Source of the DNA: Gemmata massiliana
GTDB lineage: Bacteria > Planctomycetota > Planctomycetia > Gemmatales > Gemmataceae
Reading direction: 5' to 3'
Assembly: GCA_000531095.1 (NCBI GenBank)
Contig: HG799463.1
Coordinates: 815,417 to 879,416, forward strand
DNA length: 64,000 nt
Both the position numbers and the translations under genes were made by a program. Under the pieces are notes generated by a model. It made no database searches. It worked only from the letters and a program-made list of their open reading frames with translations, and was not told the origin of the DNA. Positions 37,022 through 45,367 of this stretch are shown here, piece after piece. Position 1 is the stretch's first letter. Every line of letters starts with the position of its first letter.

Positions 37022-37146
37022 GCCACGGATAAACACAGAGAACACGGATCAGAACCGGAGCAAGACCGAAATCAGAATCATGTTGATTCTGCTATTCGAC
37101 CGAAGCTCGTCCGTTCTGATCCGTGTTCTCTGTGTTTATCCGTGGC
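37022..37146. repeat. inverted repeat with 34-bp perfect arms between convergent genes
   Basis: The arms 37022-37055 (GCCACGGATAAACACAGAGA...) and 37113-37146 are perfect reverse complements. A smaller hairpin, CAGAATCA-TGT-TGATTCTG at 37073-37091, sits in the loop. The whole element fills most of the gap between the convergent DUF1501 and desaturase genes. It may end transcription in both directions, but no T-run follows. Confidence 0.9.
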
Positions 37147-37158
37147 CGATTTGCTCTT

Positions 37159-37935
37159 CTAATCCGCGGCGCACGCTTCTTCCGCCGCGAGCGTTTTGCT
37201 ATTCAGTGCCTTTTCGGTTGGTTCGCGGATGTCCCACACCAGCCCGATTACGCCCAGCGCGCGGATGATGTAGTAACTCATGTCGATCTCCCACCACTTG
37301 AACCCCTGGCGGGCACAGCTCTGGTAGTGGTGGTGATTGTTGTGCCAGCCCTCGCCCATCGTCAGGATCGCGGCCCACCAGCAGTTCTTGCTCTGGTCGG
37401 TCGTCTCGTACCGGCGCGTCCCGAACAGATGGCACGCGGAGTTCACCAGGAACGTCGCGTGGTACAGCAGCACGGTGCCGACCAGGAAGCTCCACACCAC
37501 TCCGCTCCAGTCGGCGAGGGCGTAGCACAGGACCGCGAGCGCCAGCCCCGGCACCCAGGTGAAGAACGTGTCCAACACCCGCAGTTCCGGGTACCTTTCA
37601 AAGTCCTTCAGTGCGGGGGCGTCACGGAAACGACCGGAGATCACCCAGCCCACGTGCGCCCACCACACCGTGCGAACGATCGGCGAGTGCGGGTCGTCTT
37701 CTTGGTCGGAGTGTTTATGGTGGTGGCGGTGGTGCCCGGCCCACCAGAGCGGCCCCTTCTGCATTGCGGCGCAGCCGATCCACGCGAGCACGAACTGGAA
37801 CCACCGGCTCGTCTTGTAGGCCCGGTGCGCGAAGTACCGGTGGTACACGCCCGTAATGCCGAACATCCGCACGACGTAGAACAGTAGCCCCAACCCCACC
37901 GCTTCCCAGGTGATCGGCACGAAGAACGGCGTCAC
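37159..37935 (-). CDS. acyl-CoA/acyl-lipid delta-9-type fatty acid desaturase
   Basis: An integral membrane di-iron desaturase. The three histidine boxes are HRYFAH, HRHHH and HNNHHH, with membrane segments between boxes 2 and 3 (AVLCYALADWSGVVWSFLVG). It should insert a cis double bond in acyl chains. The GTG at 37935 gives 258 aa, but family-like sequence continues upstream in the same frame (RLRAIPFIGLHVAAVV), back to about 38079, without ATG, GTG or TTG. The true start may be a rare codon: ATT at 38079 has GGAG nine bases upstream. The coordinates here use the first standard start. Confidence 0.88.
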   Translation of the reverse strand: MTPFFVPITWEAVGLGLLFYVVRMFGITGVYHRYFAHRAYKTSRWFQFVLAWIGCAAMQKGPLWWAGHHRHHHKHSDQEDDPHSPIVRTVWWAHVGWVISGRFRDAPALKDFERYPELRVLDTFFTWVPGLALAVLCYALADWSGVVWSFLVGTVLLYHATFLVNSACHLFGTRRYETTDQSKNCWWAAILTMGEGWHNNHHHYQSCARQGFKWWEIDMSYYIIRALGVIGLVWDIREPTEKALNSKTLAAEEACAAD

Positions 37936-38246
37936 TACCGCCGCGACGTGCAGTCCGATGAACGGGATCGCCCGGAGCCGCGCGTACCAGCCGACCGGCG
38001 GGCGCGGAAGTTTCAGCGCGGGGAGCGTGGGAACTTGCAGAGCGGGAACGACGCCCGATTGCGGTGCGGCGGTCGAAATGGGAGCGGCTCCGTGGTGTCC
38101 GGGCGTGAGTGCCGGTTCGAGTCCAAAGTAAAATAGGACTCACAGGTGGCAAATGCTCGCACGAAATCTGGAATTGTGCAACGTGGATACAATGGGCGAA
38201 ATCCCCGCGGGCACCCCGCCCGCGAGCAATCTTCAGTGAGCGCCTC

Positions 38247-38693
38247 ATGATTCACTTTGAAGGTAACCAAGCTATTCCCCTGCCACCCGCCGAAGTCGCG
38301 GCCAAACTCTCCGACGCGGGGTTCCTCGCAAATTGTGTCCCCGACGCGCAGGTGTCCGAAGCGACCGCGGATCACTCGGTAGGCAAGATCAAGCCGAAGC
38401 TGTCGTTCCTCACGGGCAGTCTGACGCTCGACGCGACCGTAACGGCGCGCGACGCCGGTAAGTCGGTCGCGTACAAGATCGACACGAAGACGATGGGCGC
38501 GAGCAGCACCGTAGAGACGAAACTGGAGTTCAAGGACGGCGAAAACGGTGGCACACTCGTCCACTGGGCCGGCGATTTGGTGGCCGTTACTGGGTTGCTC
38601 AAGATGGTGCCGAAGGGACTACTCGAAGGCACCGCTAAAAAGGTGATCGAAGATGTGTGGGCCGCGGTTGCTGCGCGGCTGACGACGGGGTGA
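38247..38693 (+). CDS. CoxG-like SRPBCC protein
   Basis: A 148-aa protein starting at ATG 38247. The sequence MIHFEGNQAIPLPPAEVAAKL then FLANCVPDAQ, VGKIKPKLSFLTGSLTL, and VHWAGDLVAVTGLLKMVPKGL follows the carbon-monoxide dehydrogenase subunit G (CoxG) group of the SRPBCC/START-like fold. Members bind hydrophobic ligands or help in CO dehydrogenase insertion. No coxL/M/S genes lie near, so an ordinary ligand-binding role is more likely. It diverges from the desaturase. Confidence 0.85.
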   Translation: MIHFEGNQAIPLPPAEVAAKLSDAGFLANCVPDAQVSEATADHSVGKIKPKLSFLTGSLTLDATVTARDAGKSVAYKIDTKTMGASSTVETKLEFKDGENGGTLVHWAGDLVAVTGLLKMVPKGLLEGTAKKVIEDVWAAVAARLTTG

Positions 38694-38774
38694 GTGTTCA
38701 GATCGGAGCTTGCCGATTTACGATTGGAGGCACGTCGCGCGACGGCCTCCGGTTTACCAACCGACGATCACAAC

Positions 38775-39386
38775 TCAGCGCACGGCTTCGTATCGTGCCG
38801 TCTGAACCGTCTTCACGAGTTTGTCCATTGTGAGTTGGTCGAGCGCGCCGTTGAGTTTCAGCCGCAGTTTGCCGGCCGCGTCGAGGACGATCACGTTCGT
38901 TTCGCCCGCCGTCAGGCCGAACGATTCCTTCATCTTGTCCGCGAAGTCGAGCCACACCACGACGTCCGGCGAACCTTTTGCAATCTGCTTGCTGATGGCC
39001 GGGCGGATCGCCCCGGGCACCTTCCCACAGCACGCGACCGGCACCACAATCACGTTCGGCGACACCTGCCCCGGCTTCAGTCCTTCGAGCGGCGCGACCG
39101 GCGCGGCTTGGGCCTTCGCGGGCGTTTGGCCCTTCGCGTCCGGGTGCCAGTACACGTGGAGTTGCTCACCGAGAGCGCGACACGCCTCGTTCCCCTTGCG
39201 GTCACCAAACACCACGACGACCACGTTCCCGCGCAGGTCCGCGACGTCCGTTTTCCGGTCGAATTGGTCTTCGAGCGCAAGCTCGACCGTTTTCTGAGCC
39301 GGTCCGGGCATCGCGGCAGGCGGTTGCGCGTGAACCGACGCGACGGCGATCAGTGCGACGAACCCGGTCCACATCAATCGCTTCAT
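38775..39386 (-). CDS. secreted thioredoxin-fold protein without CxxC
   Basis: A 203-aa protein with a signal peptide (FVALIAVASVHAQ). The mature part resembles the AhpC/TSA-thioredoxin-like fold: VADLRGNVVVVVFGDRKGNEACRALG in place of the usual CxxC strand, then VVWLDFADKMKESFGL and NVIVLDAAGKLRLKLNG. No CxxC is present; a CCG motif lies mid-protein. A redox role is therefore doubtful. It starts 14 bp after the stop of the ABC-2 permease gene and may be cotranscribed with it. Confidence 0.75.
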   Translation of the reverse strand: MKRLMWTGFVALIAVASVHAQPPAAMPGPAQKTVELALEDQFDRKTDVADLRGNVVVVVFGDRKGNEACRALGEQLHVYWHPDAKGQTPAKAQAAPVAPLEGLKPGQVSPNVIVVPVACCGKVPGAIRPAISKQIAKGSPDVVVWLDFADKMKESFGLTAGETNVIVLDAAGKLRLKLNGALDQLTMDKLVKTVQTARYEAVR

Positions 39387-39399
39387 CGGGATTCCCCCG

Positions 39400-40584
39400 C
39401 TAGATTTTTCCTTGCCGCAAACGCAATTCCGCGAACCGTAATCGCATCGCGGCGATCGTTAGCAGCAACACTGTGAAACCGGCGACGACCACAATGTTGG
39501 GCGCGACAGCCCAGAAGCCACCGGCCTGCCACGTGGCCGTTTCAAATCCGCGTAGCGCCCACGTCGTCGGAAGTGCCAGCGAAATGTCACGCGCCCATTC
39601 GGGCAGCAGAAAGGCCGGCACCCACAACCCGCCGAGCATCGATACACCCAGAATCACCAAAATGCTGACGTTCCGCGCCCGAGCCTCGGTTCCGCCGAGT
39701 GCAGCCACAAGCAATCCCGTGGACGCGGCGAGTCCACACGCGACCACAGCGAGGAGTACGAAGCCGATCACGGAGCCGTCGATCTTCACACCGAACGCGA
39801 GATAGCCGACACCGAACGTGACTAGCACTTGCAACAGCGCAACCATCCCGGTTGCGAGCGCTTTACCCGCGACCACGCAGGAGAGGGGCACGGCCGCGGC
39901 CCGCACGCGGGTCCACACGCTCCGCGAGCGCTCGCGAAGCAAAAGCAGCCCACTCTCCATGCCCCAGAACAGCAGATATTGCAACGTCATTCCGCAGAAA
40001 CTGTGCGCATAGGAGTTGAACTGTGCCCCGGCGAACGGGGCCGCGGTCACCGTTTCGATCCTGAATGGCGGGGCAAGTGCGTCCTCAGTGCTGTCTTTCA
40101 GAACGTCACGGAACGCTTCGCGCGTGACCCGCTTCATGACGGCTTCGGTGACGATCCCCTGCGCCATCTGGCGCTCGGCGGTCGCGTTCGGGTGACACAG
40201 CAAGAGAAGCTCGGGTTGTTCGGTGGTGACACCCGGCTGCCAGTTCTTGAGTTGCTCGAAACCGGTTGGGAGTACGACGGCCACAATCTTGCGTTCAGCA
40301 ACCGCAGATTCGGCTTCCGAACGAGTGACTTCCCTGACATCCAAACGCGGCGAAGCAAGCAGTTCGTCGGCAACCTGGCGCGTGAACGGCCCGTCGTCCT
40401 CGACGACGATAACCACGGGCAATTTCGTTGCGGTACCGGATACGGGCCGAGAAAAGATCGTACCGAACGCGGACGCGAGCAGCACCGGCACAACGAAGCA
40501 CAGCGCGGCCGCGCGCCGGTCGGCCCAAAAGAGCCACCAATCCTTGCGGGCGAGCACCAGCGCCAGTGATACCTTGCTCCTCAC
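39400..40584 (-). CDS. ABC-2 type transporter permease
   Basis: A 394-aa membrane protein starting at GTG 40584, overlapping the ATPase stop by 4 bp with GGAG about 9 bp upstream. One N-terminal membrane segment (LCFVVPVLLASAFG), a large extracytoplasmic loop of about 150 residues and five further membrane segments give the DrrB/YhaP-like ABC-2 topology. The loop begins LPVVIVVEDDGPFTRQVADE, as in Na+/multidrug-type ABC-2 permeases. It forms an exporter with the ATPase encoded upstream. Substrate unknown. Confidence 0.9.
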   Translation of the reverse strand: MRSKVSLALVLARKDWWLFWADRRAAALCFVVPVLLASAFGTIFSRPVSGTATKLPVVIVVEDDGPFTRQVADELLASPRLDVREVTRSEAESAVAERKIVAVVLPTGFEQLKNWQPGVTTEQPELLLLCHPNATAERQMAQGIVTEAVMKRVTREAFRDVLKDSTEDALAPPFRIETVTAAPFAGAQFNSYAHSFCGMTLQYLLFWGMESGLLLLRERSRSVWTRVRAAAVPLSCVVAGKALATGMVALLQVLVTFGVGYLAFGVKIDGSVIGFVLLAVVACGLAASTGLLVAALGGTEARARNVSILVILGVSMLGGLWVPAFLLPEWARDISLALPTTWALRGFETATWQAGGFWAVAPNIVVVAGFTVLLLTIAAMRLRFAELRLRQGKI

Positions 40585-41534
40585 GCCCGCTCTCCCGTTT
40601 CGCACTCTTCCGAACGCAGCGCCCGCTCCAGCGCGCCGGCGGGCGTGCGGAACGATTCCAATTCAAGACCTTCCACCAACAGCGCCGCAAGCGCAGTACC
40701 AAGTTGTTCGCTCGTGTCCGCAGAAAGGCGCAACCGGCGGCCGGTAATCTCCAGTTCCGCGCGCGCGTTGAGGCGCTGACGGATCGCCCGTTCGAGGTAC
40801 TTAGGCGGGCGCGTGCGGAGGTGCCCGTACAAAACAGCGCGATCGATTCGGTGCGTGTGGAGCAGTTCCGACGGTGGACCGTTCGCGACGAGCCGCCCCC
40901 CTTCCAAAACCGCGATGCGATCGCATCCCGTTTCGGCTTCATCCATGTGGTGCGTGGTGAGCAGGATCGCGTGACCGTCGTCTCGGAAGCGTGTGAGATC
41001 GGCGAAAAGCGCGTCGCGGCTCGCGGGATCAAGTGACGCGGTCGGTTCGTCGAGGAGCAACACAGGCGGATCATGGAGCAGCGCAACTGCGAGATTCAAG
41101 CGCTGTCTCATACCGCCAGAGAACGCAGAAACGCGATCTTGAGCACGATCGGTGAGTTTCACGCGGGCGAGCGCCCGCGTCACCCGCCGGCGCAAGTCGT
41201 GACCGGTCAGGCCGTACAGTTGGCCAAAGAACGTGAGATTGGCCGCGGCCGTGAGTTCTTCGTAAACGGCCGGTTCTTGCGGCACCAAGCCAACGCGCTG
41301 GGCGAACCCGACCGGGTCCGCAGTCCTTGTGCGCTCGTCGACTGTAACCGTGCCACACACGGGATCGAGCACACCCGCGGCGACCGCGAGCGTGGTGCTC
41401 TTACCGGACCCGTTCGGGCCGAGCAGACCGACAATTTCCCCGCGCCGAACGTCGAGTGACACGCGCTCGATGGCAGTGCGCGCGCCGTAGCGCACGGTCA
41501 CATCAACGAGGCTAAGGGCCACCGGCAGCGGCAT
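40581..41534 (-). CDS. ABC transporter ATP-binding protein
   Basis: A 317-aa ATPase. Walker A GPNGSGKST (residues about 39-47), Q-loop VGLVPQEPAVYEE, signature FSGGMRQRLNLAVALLHDP, Walker B VLLLDEPTASLDP and H-loop LLTTHHMDEAE are intact. The C-terminal 90 residues form a small extra domain, as in DrrA-like drug exporters. It pairs with the permease at 39400-40584 through an overlapping GTGA. Confidence 0.94.
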   Translation of the reverse strand: MPLPVALSLVDVTVRYGARTAIERVSLDVRRGEIVGLLGPNGSGKSTTLAVAAGVLDPVCGTVTVDERTRTADPVGFAQRVGLVPQEPAVYEELTAAANLTFFGQLYGLTGHDLRRRVTRALARVKLTDRAQDRVSAFSGGMRQRLNLAVALLHDPPVLLLDEPTASLDPASRDALFADLTRFRDDGHAILLTTHHMDEAETGCDRIAVLEGGRLVANGPPSELLHTHRIDRAVLYGHLRTRPPKYLERAIRQRLNARAELEITGRRLRLSADTSEQLGTALAALLVEGLELESFRTPAGALERALRSEECETGERA

Positions 41535-41612
41535 GTGTGAACCCCGGCTTAGAAGCTTTGGTAGCCGGGGAATAGCGACGGGTCAAAAGAGTTGCAAGGC
41601 GAACGGCGCCGG

Positions 41613-42188
41613 TCAGCGTTTGAGTTCTTCGACGCGCACGCGGATGTCCTTGAATTGAGCATCCTGTTTGTTGGAGACGACCTCAACAACTACGTCACGG
41701 AACCCGGTTTTTTCGAGTTTGATGCGAGCCTCTTCCAACACGGGGTAGCGCAGCACCTCACCGGGACGAATGCCAATCACGTCGAGGATTTTCTTCTCGT
41801 CTTTCTCTGCGGTCCCCTCGAGAAGAATGCGCCCCACGCGATCCGGCGCTCTGGGCTTCACATCCTTCAGTGTAACACCCAGTTTCTGAAGTCGTTCGGT
41901 TTGCAACTGAAGCCTCTTGCGGAGAACGGCCTTCAGTTCCTGTTCCTTCTTCTCCAAATCGGCCTTTTGTGCGTGCAGGCGCTCCAGTTCGGCAATCAGG
42001 TCGTCGACCGTTTTTTCTACCGGAATCGGCGGCAGAGTGATCGGCGAGGAACCGGGCAACGGAAGTCCCGTCGGAGGGATCAGCGGACTGCCCGGGTTCG
42101 GGATCGGCTGTGGCGCCGGTTGCTGCGCACGCACCTCACCACAGACGCACAGCAAGCCGACCGACACGAGTAGCGCTCGGGTGCTCAC
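41613..42188 (-). CDS. secreted coiled-coil protein with a POTRA-like domain
   Basis: A 191-aa protein with a signal peptide (LLVSVGLLCVCGEVRAQ). A Pro-rich linker (PAPQPIPNPGSPLIPP) and a coiled coil (DLIAELERLHAQKADLEKKE) precede a C-terminal region, DRVGRILLEGTAEKDEKKIL, IGIRPGEVLRYPVLEEARI and LEKTGFRDVVVEVV, which matches the POTRA fold of BamA/TamA. It would then act in the periplasm near an outer-membrane machine. GTG 42188 is chosen because GAGGAGGT lies 5 bases before it; the upstream GTG at 42194 overlaps that site. Confidence 0.75.
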   Translation of the reverse strand: MSTRALLVSVGLLCVCGEVRAQQPAPQPIPNPGSPLIPPTGLPLPGSSPITLPPIPVEKTVDDLIAELERLHAQKADLEKKEQELKAVLRKRLQLQTERLQKLGVTLKDVKPRAPDRVGRILLEGTAEKDEKKILDVIGIRPGEVLRYPVLEEARIKLEKTGFRDVVVEVVSNKQDAQFKDIRVRVEELKR

Positions 42189-42277
42189 GTTCACCTCCTC
42201 GGTTAGACCGCGCGGAGGTTAATCGTGCGCAAAGGAGACGGTCAAGTGCGACCCGGAAGAAGTAGAATCGCGGAGTT

Positions 42278-42369
42278 CGGAATGCGGAACGGAAGACGGG
42301 GGAAAGAAGCGTGATCGGAACAGGCACAGCGTTTCGGCTTTCACTCCGCGTTCCACATTCCGCATTCCG
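42278..42369. repeat. short inverted repeat between genes
   Basis: CGGAATGCGGAA at 42278-42289 is the exact reverse complement of 42358-42369, with more imperfect pairing outside the arms (CGCGGAGTTCGG against its counterpart ACTCCGCG). The right arm has a second iteration (CCGCATTCCGCATT). It lies between the POTRA-like gene and the metallopeptidase, both on the minus strand. Confidence 0.6.
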
Positions 42370-42371
42370 CA

Positions 42372-42770
42372 TTACCCAAACGGGTCGGGGTTATCGTCGA
42401 ATCGTTCGAGATCGCGGTCGGACCAGCCGAAGTGGTGAGCAATTTCGTGAACGACGGTTTTCCGGATCTCGATCTGCAACTCGTGCGAGTCGGGAAAATC
42501 GTCTTCGAGCGGGTTGCGGAAGATCAGGATGCGGTTCGGGTTCTCCAGCATTTCGCTGGCTTGTACGCCCTCCATCGGCATGAAGTATCCGTACAGCGAA
42601 TCGCCCGCCTCGATCTCCTCGTCCGTGAACCCCGCGTCCCGCAGGAACTCGACCGACGGCTCCTCTTCCACGTCGATGACGACGTTTTCGAGGTGCTCCT
42701 TGATCTCGTCCGGCAGCGAATCAATGGCGCGACGGACGACGGCCGCGAACTTCTTCATGCTCATGCCCAT
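42372..42770 (-). CDS. zincin-like minimetallopeptidase family protein
   Basis: A 132-aa protein with the zinc protease motif HEIAHHFGWSD, that is HExxHxxGxxD, near residue 112. Upstream pieces GYFMPMEGV, PNRILIFRNPLEDDF and LQIEIRKTVVHE agree with the DUF1025/minimetallopeptidase group found in many bacteria. The terminal DRDLERFDDNPDPFG is like other members. ATGs at 42770, 42764 and 42758 are possible starts; AAGGGC precedes the first. Its substrate is unknown. Confidence 0.88.
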   Translation of the reverse strand: MGMSMKKFAAVVRRAIDSLPDEIKEHLENVVIDVEEEPSVEFLRDAGFTDEEIEAGDSLYGYFMPMEGVQASEMLENPNRILIFRNPLEDDFPDSHELQIEIRKTVVHEIAHHFGWSDRDLERFDDNPDPFG

Positions 42771-42801
42771 GCCCTTATACTCGCGGAAGCACGGGCGCGG
42801 G

Positions 42802-44061
42802 TCAACCGAACGGATCGGGTACCACGAACACAACCGCGGCGCCGAACTTCTTCACCAGTGCGGCACGGCTCTCGGGGCTCAGTGCGTCTCGGTCGAGCAC
42901 AAGGGCGGTCAGATCCGGTGGCACCGGGGCATTGAGCAGGTGCTTCACACCGATATGAGAAAGCGAGTTCCGCCGCAGGACCACTTCCACCAAATTCTCC
43001 CACCACTTCGCCTGCGTAACGTGCCGAACGCCCTTGTCTCCGATGTGGCACCCAGACAAATCGATCGCACGCAGCGCGGTCAACGAGTGCGTCAGTGAGA
43101 GCACCTTCACCGCGCGTGGGGTGAGCGCGTTCCCGTGGAGCGTCAGTCGGCGCAAGTTCGTGAGGCGGTCGCTGCGTGCGAACGCCTCTAATCCGTCCGG
43201 GCGCATCCCGACGCTAATGAGCGTGAGGTCGCGGAGCCCGGGTGGGAGCGTACCGGCCAACACACGCAGCCCGTCGTCCGACAGCGGTTCATTGACAAAA
43301 TGGAGTTCCGCCAATTTGTGCGCAATCGGGCCATCGAACAACCTGCGCAGAGAGTCTGCCGCGAGTCCCATAACAGAGAACGAGAGCCGCTCAAGCGGTG
43401 CGCCTGTGTTGAGCGCGTCGAGAAGTGCGTCGCGCGATTCGTATCCCATGTGAAAGTGTAGCCCGCGAACAGCTCGACCGAGGTACGAGCGAAACAGGTC
43501 TTCGATGACCTCCGGCATTCCGGCACCACTCGCGCGGTTGAAATGCAGATCTGTGACACGCTCGATACCCACCGCATCACGTATGGCGAACAATGGCTCA
43601 ATGGGGCTGATAGCGAACACGATCTCCCGCAAACGGCTCAAGCGATCGGACTCTGCTACATGGCGCCAGTCGTCGAGAAGGGCGCCGCGCAAGGTCACCT
43701 TCCCAATCGGTGCGCGATCGAACAGCGGAGCGATGCGCGCGTCCCACTCCGAGGCCATAAGCACCTCGACCCACCAACCGAACCCGCGACGGAACGGGGC
43801 CGGCGCCCATTCAACGGCCACCGAGAGCTTCGGAAGTGCGGGGCGAAACCCTTCGCCAGTCACTACGTTCGGTTCGCGCCATTTGCACCGGACCGCGAAC
43901 GGTTCCCACGGCGCGGTGTGCGCGAGTTCGACCTGCGCGCGGACGAAAGCCGCGTGCGCGGGTTCGTCGTGTTCGTCCAGGTAGTCCGCGAATATGAGTC
44001 GCGGGGTATCCTCATCGGGCTGGTCACAGATGGCGCTCACGAGCGCGTCGCGGTCAGACAT
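42802..44061 (-). CDS. TIGR02996/leucine-rich-repeat protein
   Basis: A 419-aa protein. The N-terminal 45 residues are the TIGR02996 repeat-companion domain (DALVSAICDQPDEDTPRLIFADYLDEH). An intermediate region (PFRRGFGWWVEVLMA) is followed by six or more leucine-rich repeats of RNI-like length (LRRLTLHGNALTPRAVKVL, LRAIDLSGCHIGDKGVRHV). The protein ends in a short cap, KFGAAVVFVVPDPFG. It is the downstream-most of four paralogues on this strand. Likely an intracellular protein-interaction scaffold, function unknown. Confidence 0.9.
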   Translation of the reverse strand: MSDRDALVSAICDQPDEDTPRLIFADYLDEHDEPAHAAFVRAQVELAHTAPWEPFAVRCKWREPNVVTGEGFRPALPKLSVAVEWAPAPFRRGFGWWVEVLMASEWDARIAPLFDRAPIGKVTLRGALLDDWRHVAESDRLSRLREIVFAISPIEPLFAIRDAVGIERVTDLHFNRASGAGMPEVIEDLFRSYLGRAVRGLHFHMGYESRDALLDALNTGAPLERLSFSVMGLAADSLRRLFDGPIAHKLAELHFVNEPLSDDGLRVLAGTLPPGLRDLTLISVGMRPDGLEAFARSDRLTNLRRLTLHGNALTPRAVKVLSLTHSLTALRAIDLSGCHIGDKGVRHVTQAKWWENLVEVVLRRNSLSHIGVKHLLNAPVPPDLTALVLDRDALSPESRAALVKKFGAAVVFVVPDPFG

Positions 44062-44093
44062 GGAGGCATTTTACTCGCGACACGGCACAAAAA

Positions 44094-45146
44094 TCACACA
44101 CGCACGCGGTCGCCCATTTTCGCCTTGAGCAACTCCTTCGACTCTCCGGACGCGGGTGAACCGGTCAAATCGAGGAACACCAACCCGTTGGCGAGCGGAG
44201 ATTCGAGGATTGCCAGCACGCCCTCGTCCCCGACCATGCAGTAGCTGAGATTCAGAACAAGTAACCCTGCGAAGTGGGGTGACCGGGCGATTGCGATCGC
44301 GCCGGCGTTTCCGATAGCATTTGAGGCCAGATCAAGAACGCGCAGGTTACTCACTTCGTAACAGTTCGCGAGTTCGGCAGCGAGCACCGCGTTTACACCG
44401 TTTTGCCGGTACACGAGCCGTCGTAACCGCGACAAAGTAAGCGACGTCGACAGCACGCGCAACCCGGCCGGTCCCGCCGCAGTTTCACTCAGATCGAGAT
44501 CGTGCAGGCGTTCGAGCGCTAAACGGGCAACCGCTTCGTGCAAACCCGTAGCGCCCGATCGATTACCGCTCAGTCGCAAACGCTCAACACCAGCAACCGC
44601 GGATGCCGTAAGTAGGCGCCGAACGTCCTCGCCGGTCAATCCGGCCCGGGCGAACGACAACTCGCGAAGGCGAACCGGCCCGGCGGAATCTGTGATCGCG
44701 CGCACGACGAGCGGCCCACCCGCCACGCTATCCAGTTCCAGGCGCGTGAGTCGCGGAAACAAAGGAGAATGCAGTAACGAGCCGACCGCATCGGGAGACA
44801 GTCCATTGTCGCTCGCGTTCAGTTCTTCGAGGACCGGCGCATCGGCGAGTCGGGCCACTACGCGCTCGGGGAGGTGGGCGCGATGCACTCGCAGCCCCCG
44901 CAATCGGGCGAAGTGCGGCAACCGGAATAATTCGCCCGCCGCACCGTCATTGCTTGCAAATGCGAGTGTCGCGACCGGAGTTTCGGCAAACAGGCGGTCG
45001 GCTTGAGCCAGAAATTGCCGCGGGTTCAAGCGAATGCCCCACGGGAACCCGCGTCGCAAGAGCGGCCCGTTCAGCAGCTCAGTAACCCACGGAAGGCGGC
45101 GTACCCATCCATCTCCCTCGCGGCGCGGTTTCTCGATCAACCCCAC
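44094..45146 (-). CDS. LRR part of a split TIGR02996/LRR gene
   Basis: A 350-aa frame opening at a GTG (45146). It lacks the TIGR02996 head but has the middle region (LLNGPLLRRGFPWGIRLN) and repeats (LRRLVYRQNGVNAVLAAEL, LRVLDLASNAIGNAGAIAI) of its paralogues, ending KLMGDRVRV-like (KAKMGDRVRV). The missing head is in another frame at 45137-45343, with a 10-bp overlap in the run GGTGGGGTTGA. One extra G would join them. A single-base loss, sequencing error or slippage are possible. Confidence 0.75.
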   Translation of the reverse strand: MGLIEKPRREGDGWVRRLPWVTELLNGPLLRRGFPWGIRLNPRQFLAQADRLFAETPVATLAFASNDGAAGELFRLPHFARLRGLRVHRAHLPERVVARLADAPVLEELNASDNGLSPDAVGSLLHSPLFPRLTRLELDSVAGGPLVVRAITDSAGPVRLRELSFARAGLTGEDVRRLLTASAVAGVERLRLSGNRSGATGLHEAVARLALERLHDLDLSETAAGPAGLRVLSTSLTLSRLRRLVYRQNGVNAVLAAELANCYEVSNLRVLDLASNAIGNAGAIAIARSPHFAGLLVLNLSYCMVGDEGVLAILESPLANGLVFLDLTGSPASGESKELLKAKMGDRVRV

Positions 45147-45343
45147 CGCAGGCGTTCGGGCGCGAACTCATCGAGGTGAGACATCGCGATGTCATCGCGA
45201 ATGAACGCGGCCCGGTCACGCGCGCCGACCGGATCAGGGAGCGCGCTCGCGTTCTCGTCGAGCCAGTCCGCGAACATGAGGCGCGGAGTATCGTCCGCCG
45301 AGTTCGCGCAGATCGCACGCAGTAGAGCGTCGTGATCGGTCAT
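45137..45343 (-). CDS. TIGR02996 head of a split LRR gene
   Basis: A 68-aa frame (MTDHDALLRAICANSADDTP...) carrying the TIGR02996 domain, including RLMFADWLDENASALPDP and AAFIRDDIAMSHLDEF. It stops at TGA 45137 immediately after the domain, whereas every neighbour continues into LRRs in the same frame. It overlaps the next frame (44094-45146) by 10 bp. If not an error, the two could be made as separate coupled proteins. Confidence 0.7.
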   Translation of the reverse strand: MTDHDALLRAICANSADDTPRLMFADWLDENASALPDPVGARDRAAFIRDDIAMSHLDEFAPERLRWG

Positions 45344-45367
45344 TCGCGGGATGGAATGCGGTGTACG

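Noticed and set aside
37715..38248. 177-codon minus-strand frame with an ATG overlapping the desaturase start region
   Set aside because: It is a shifted reading of the desaturase; the family similarity lies in the other frame.
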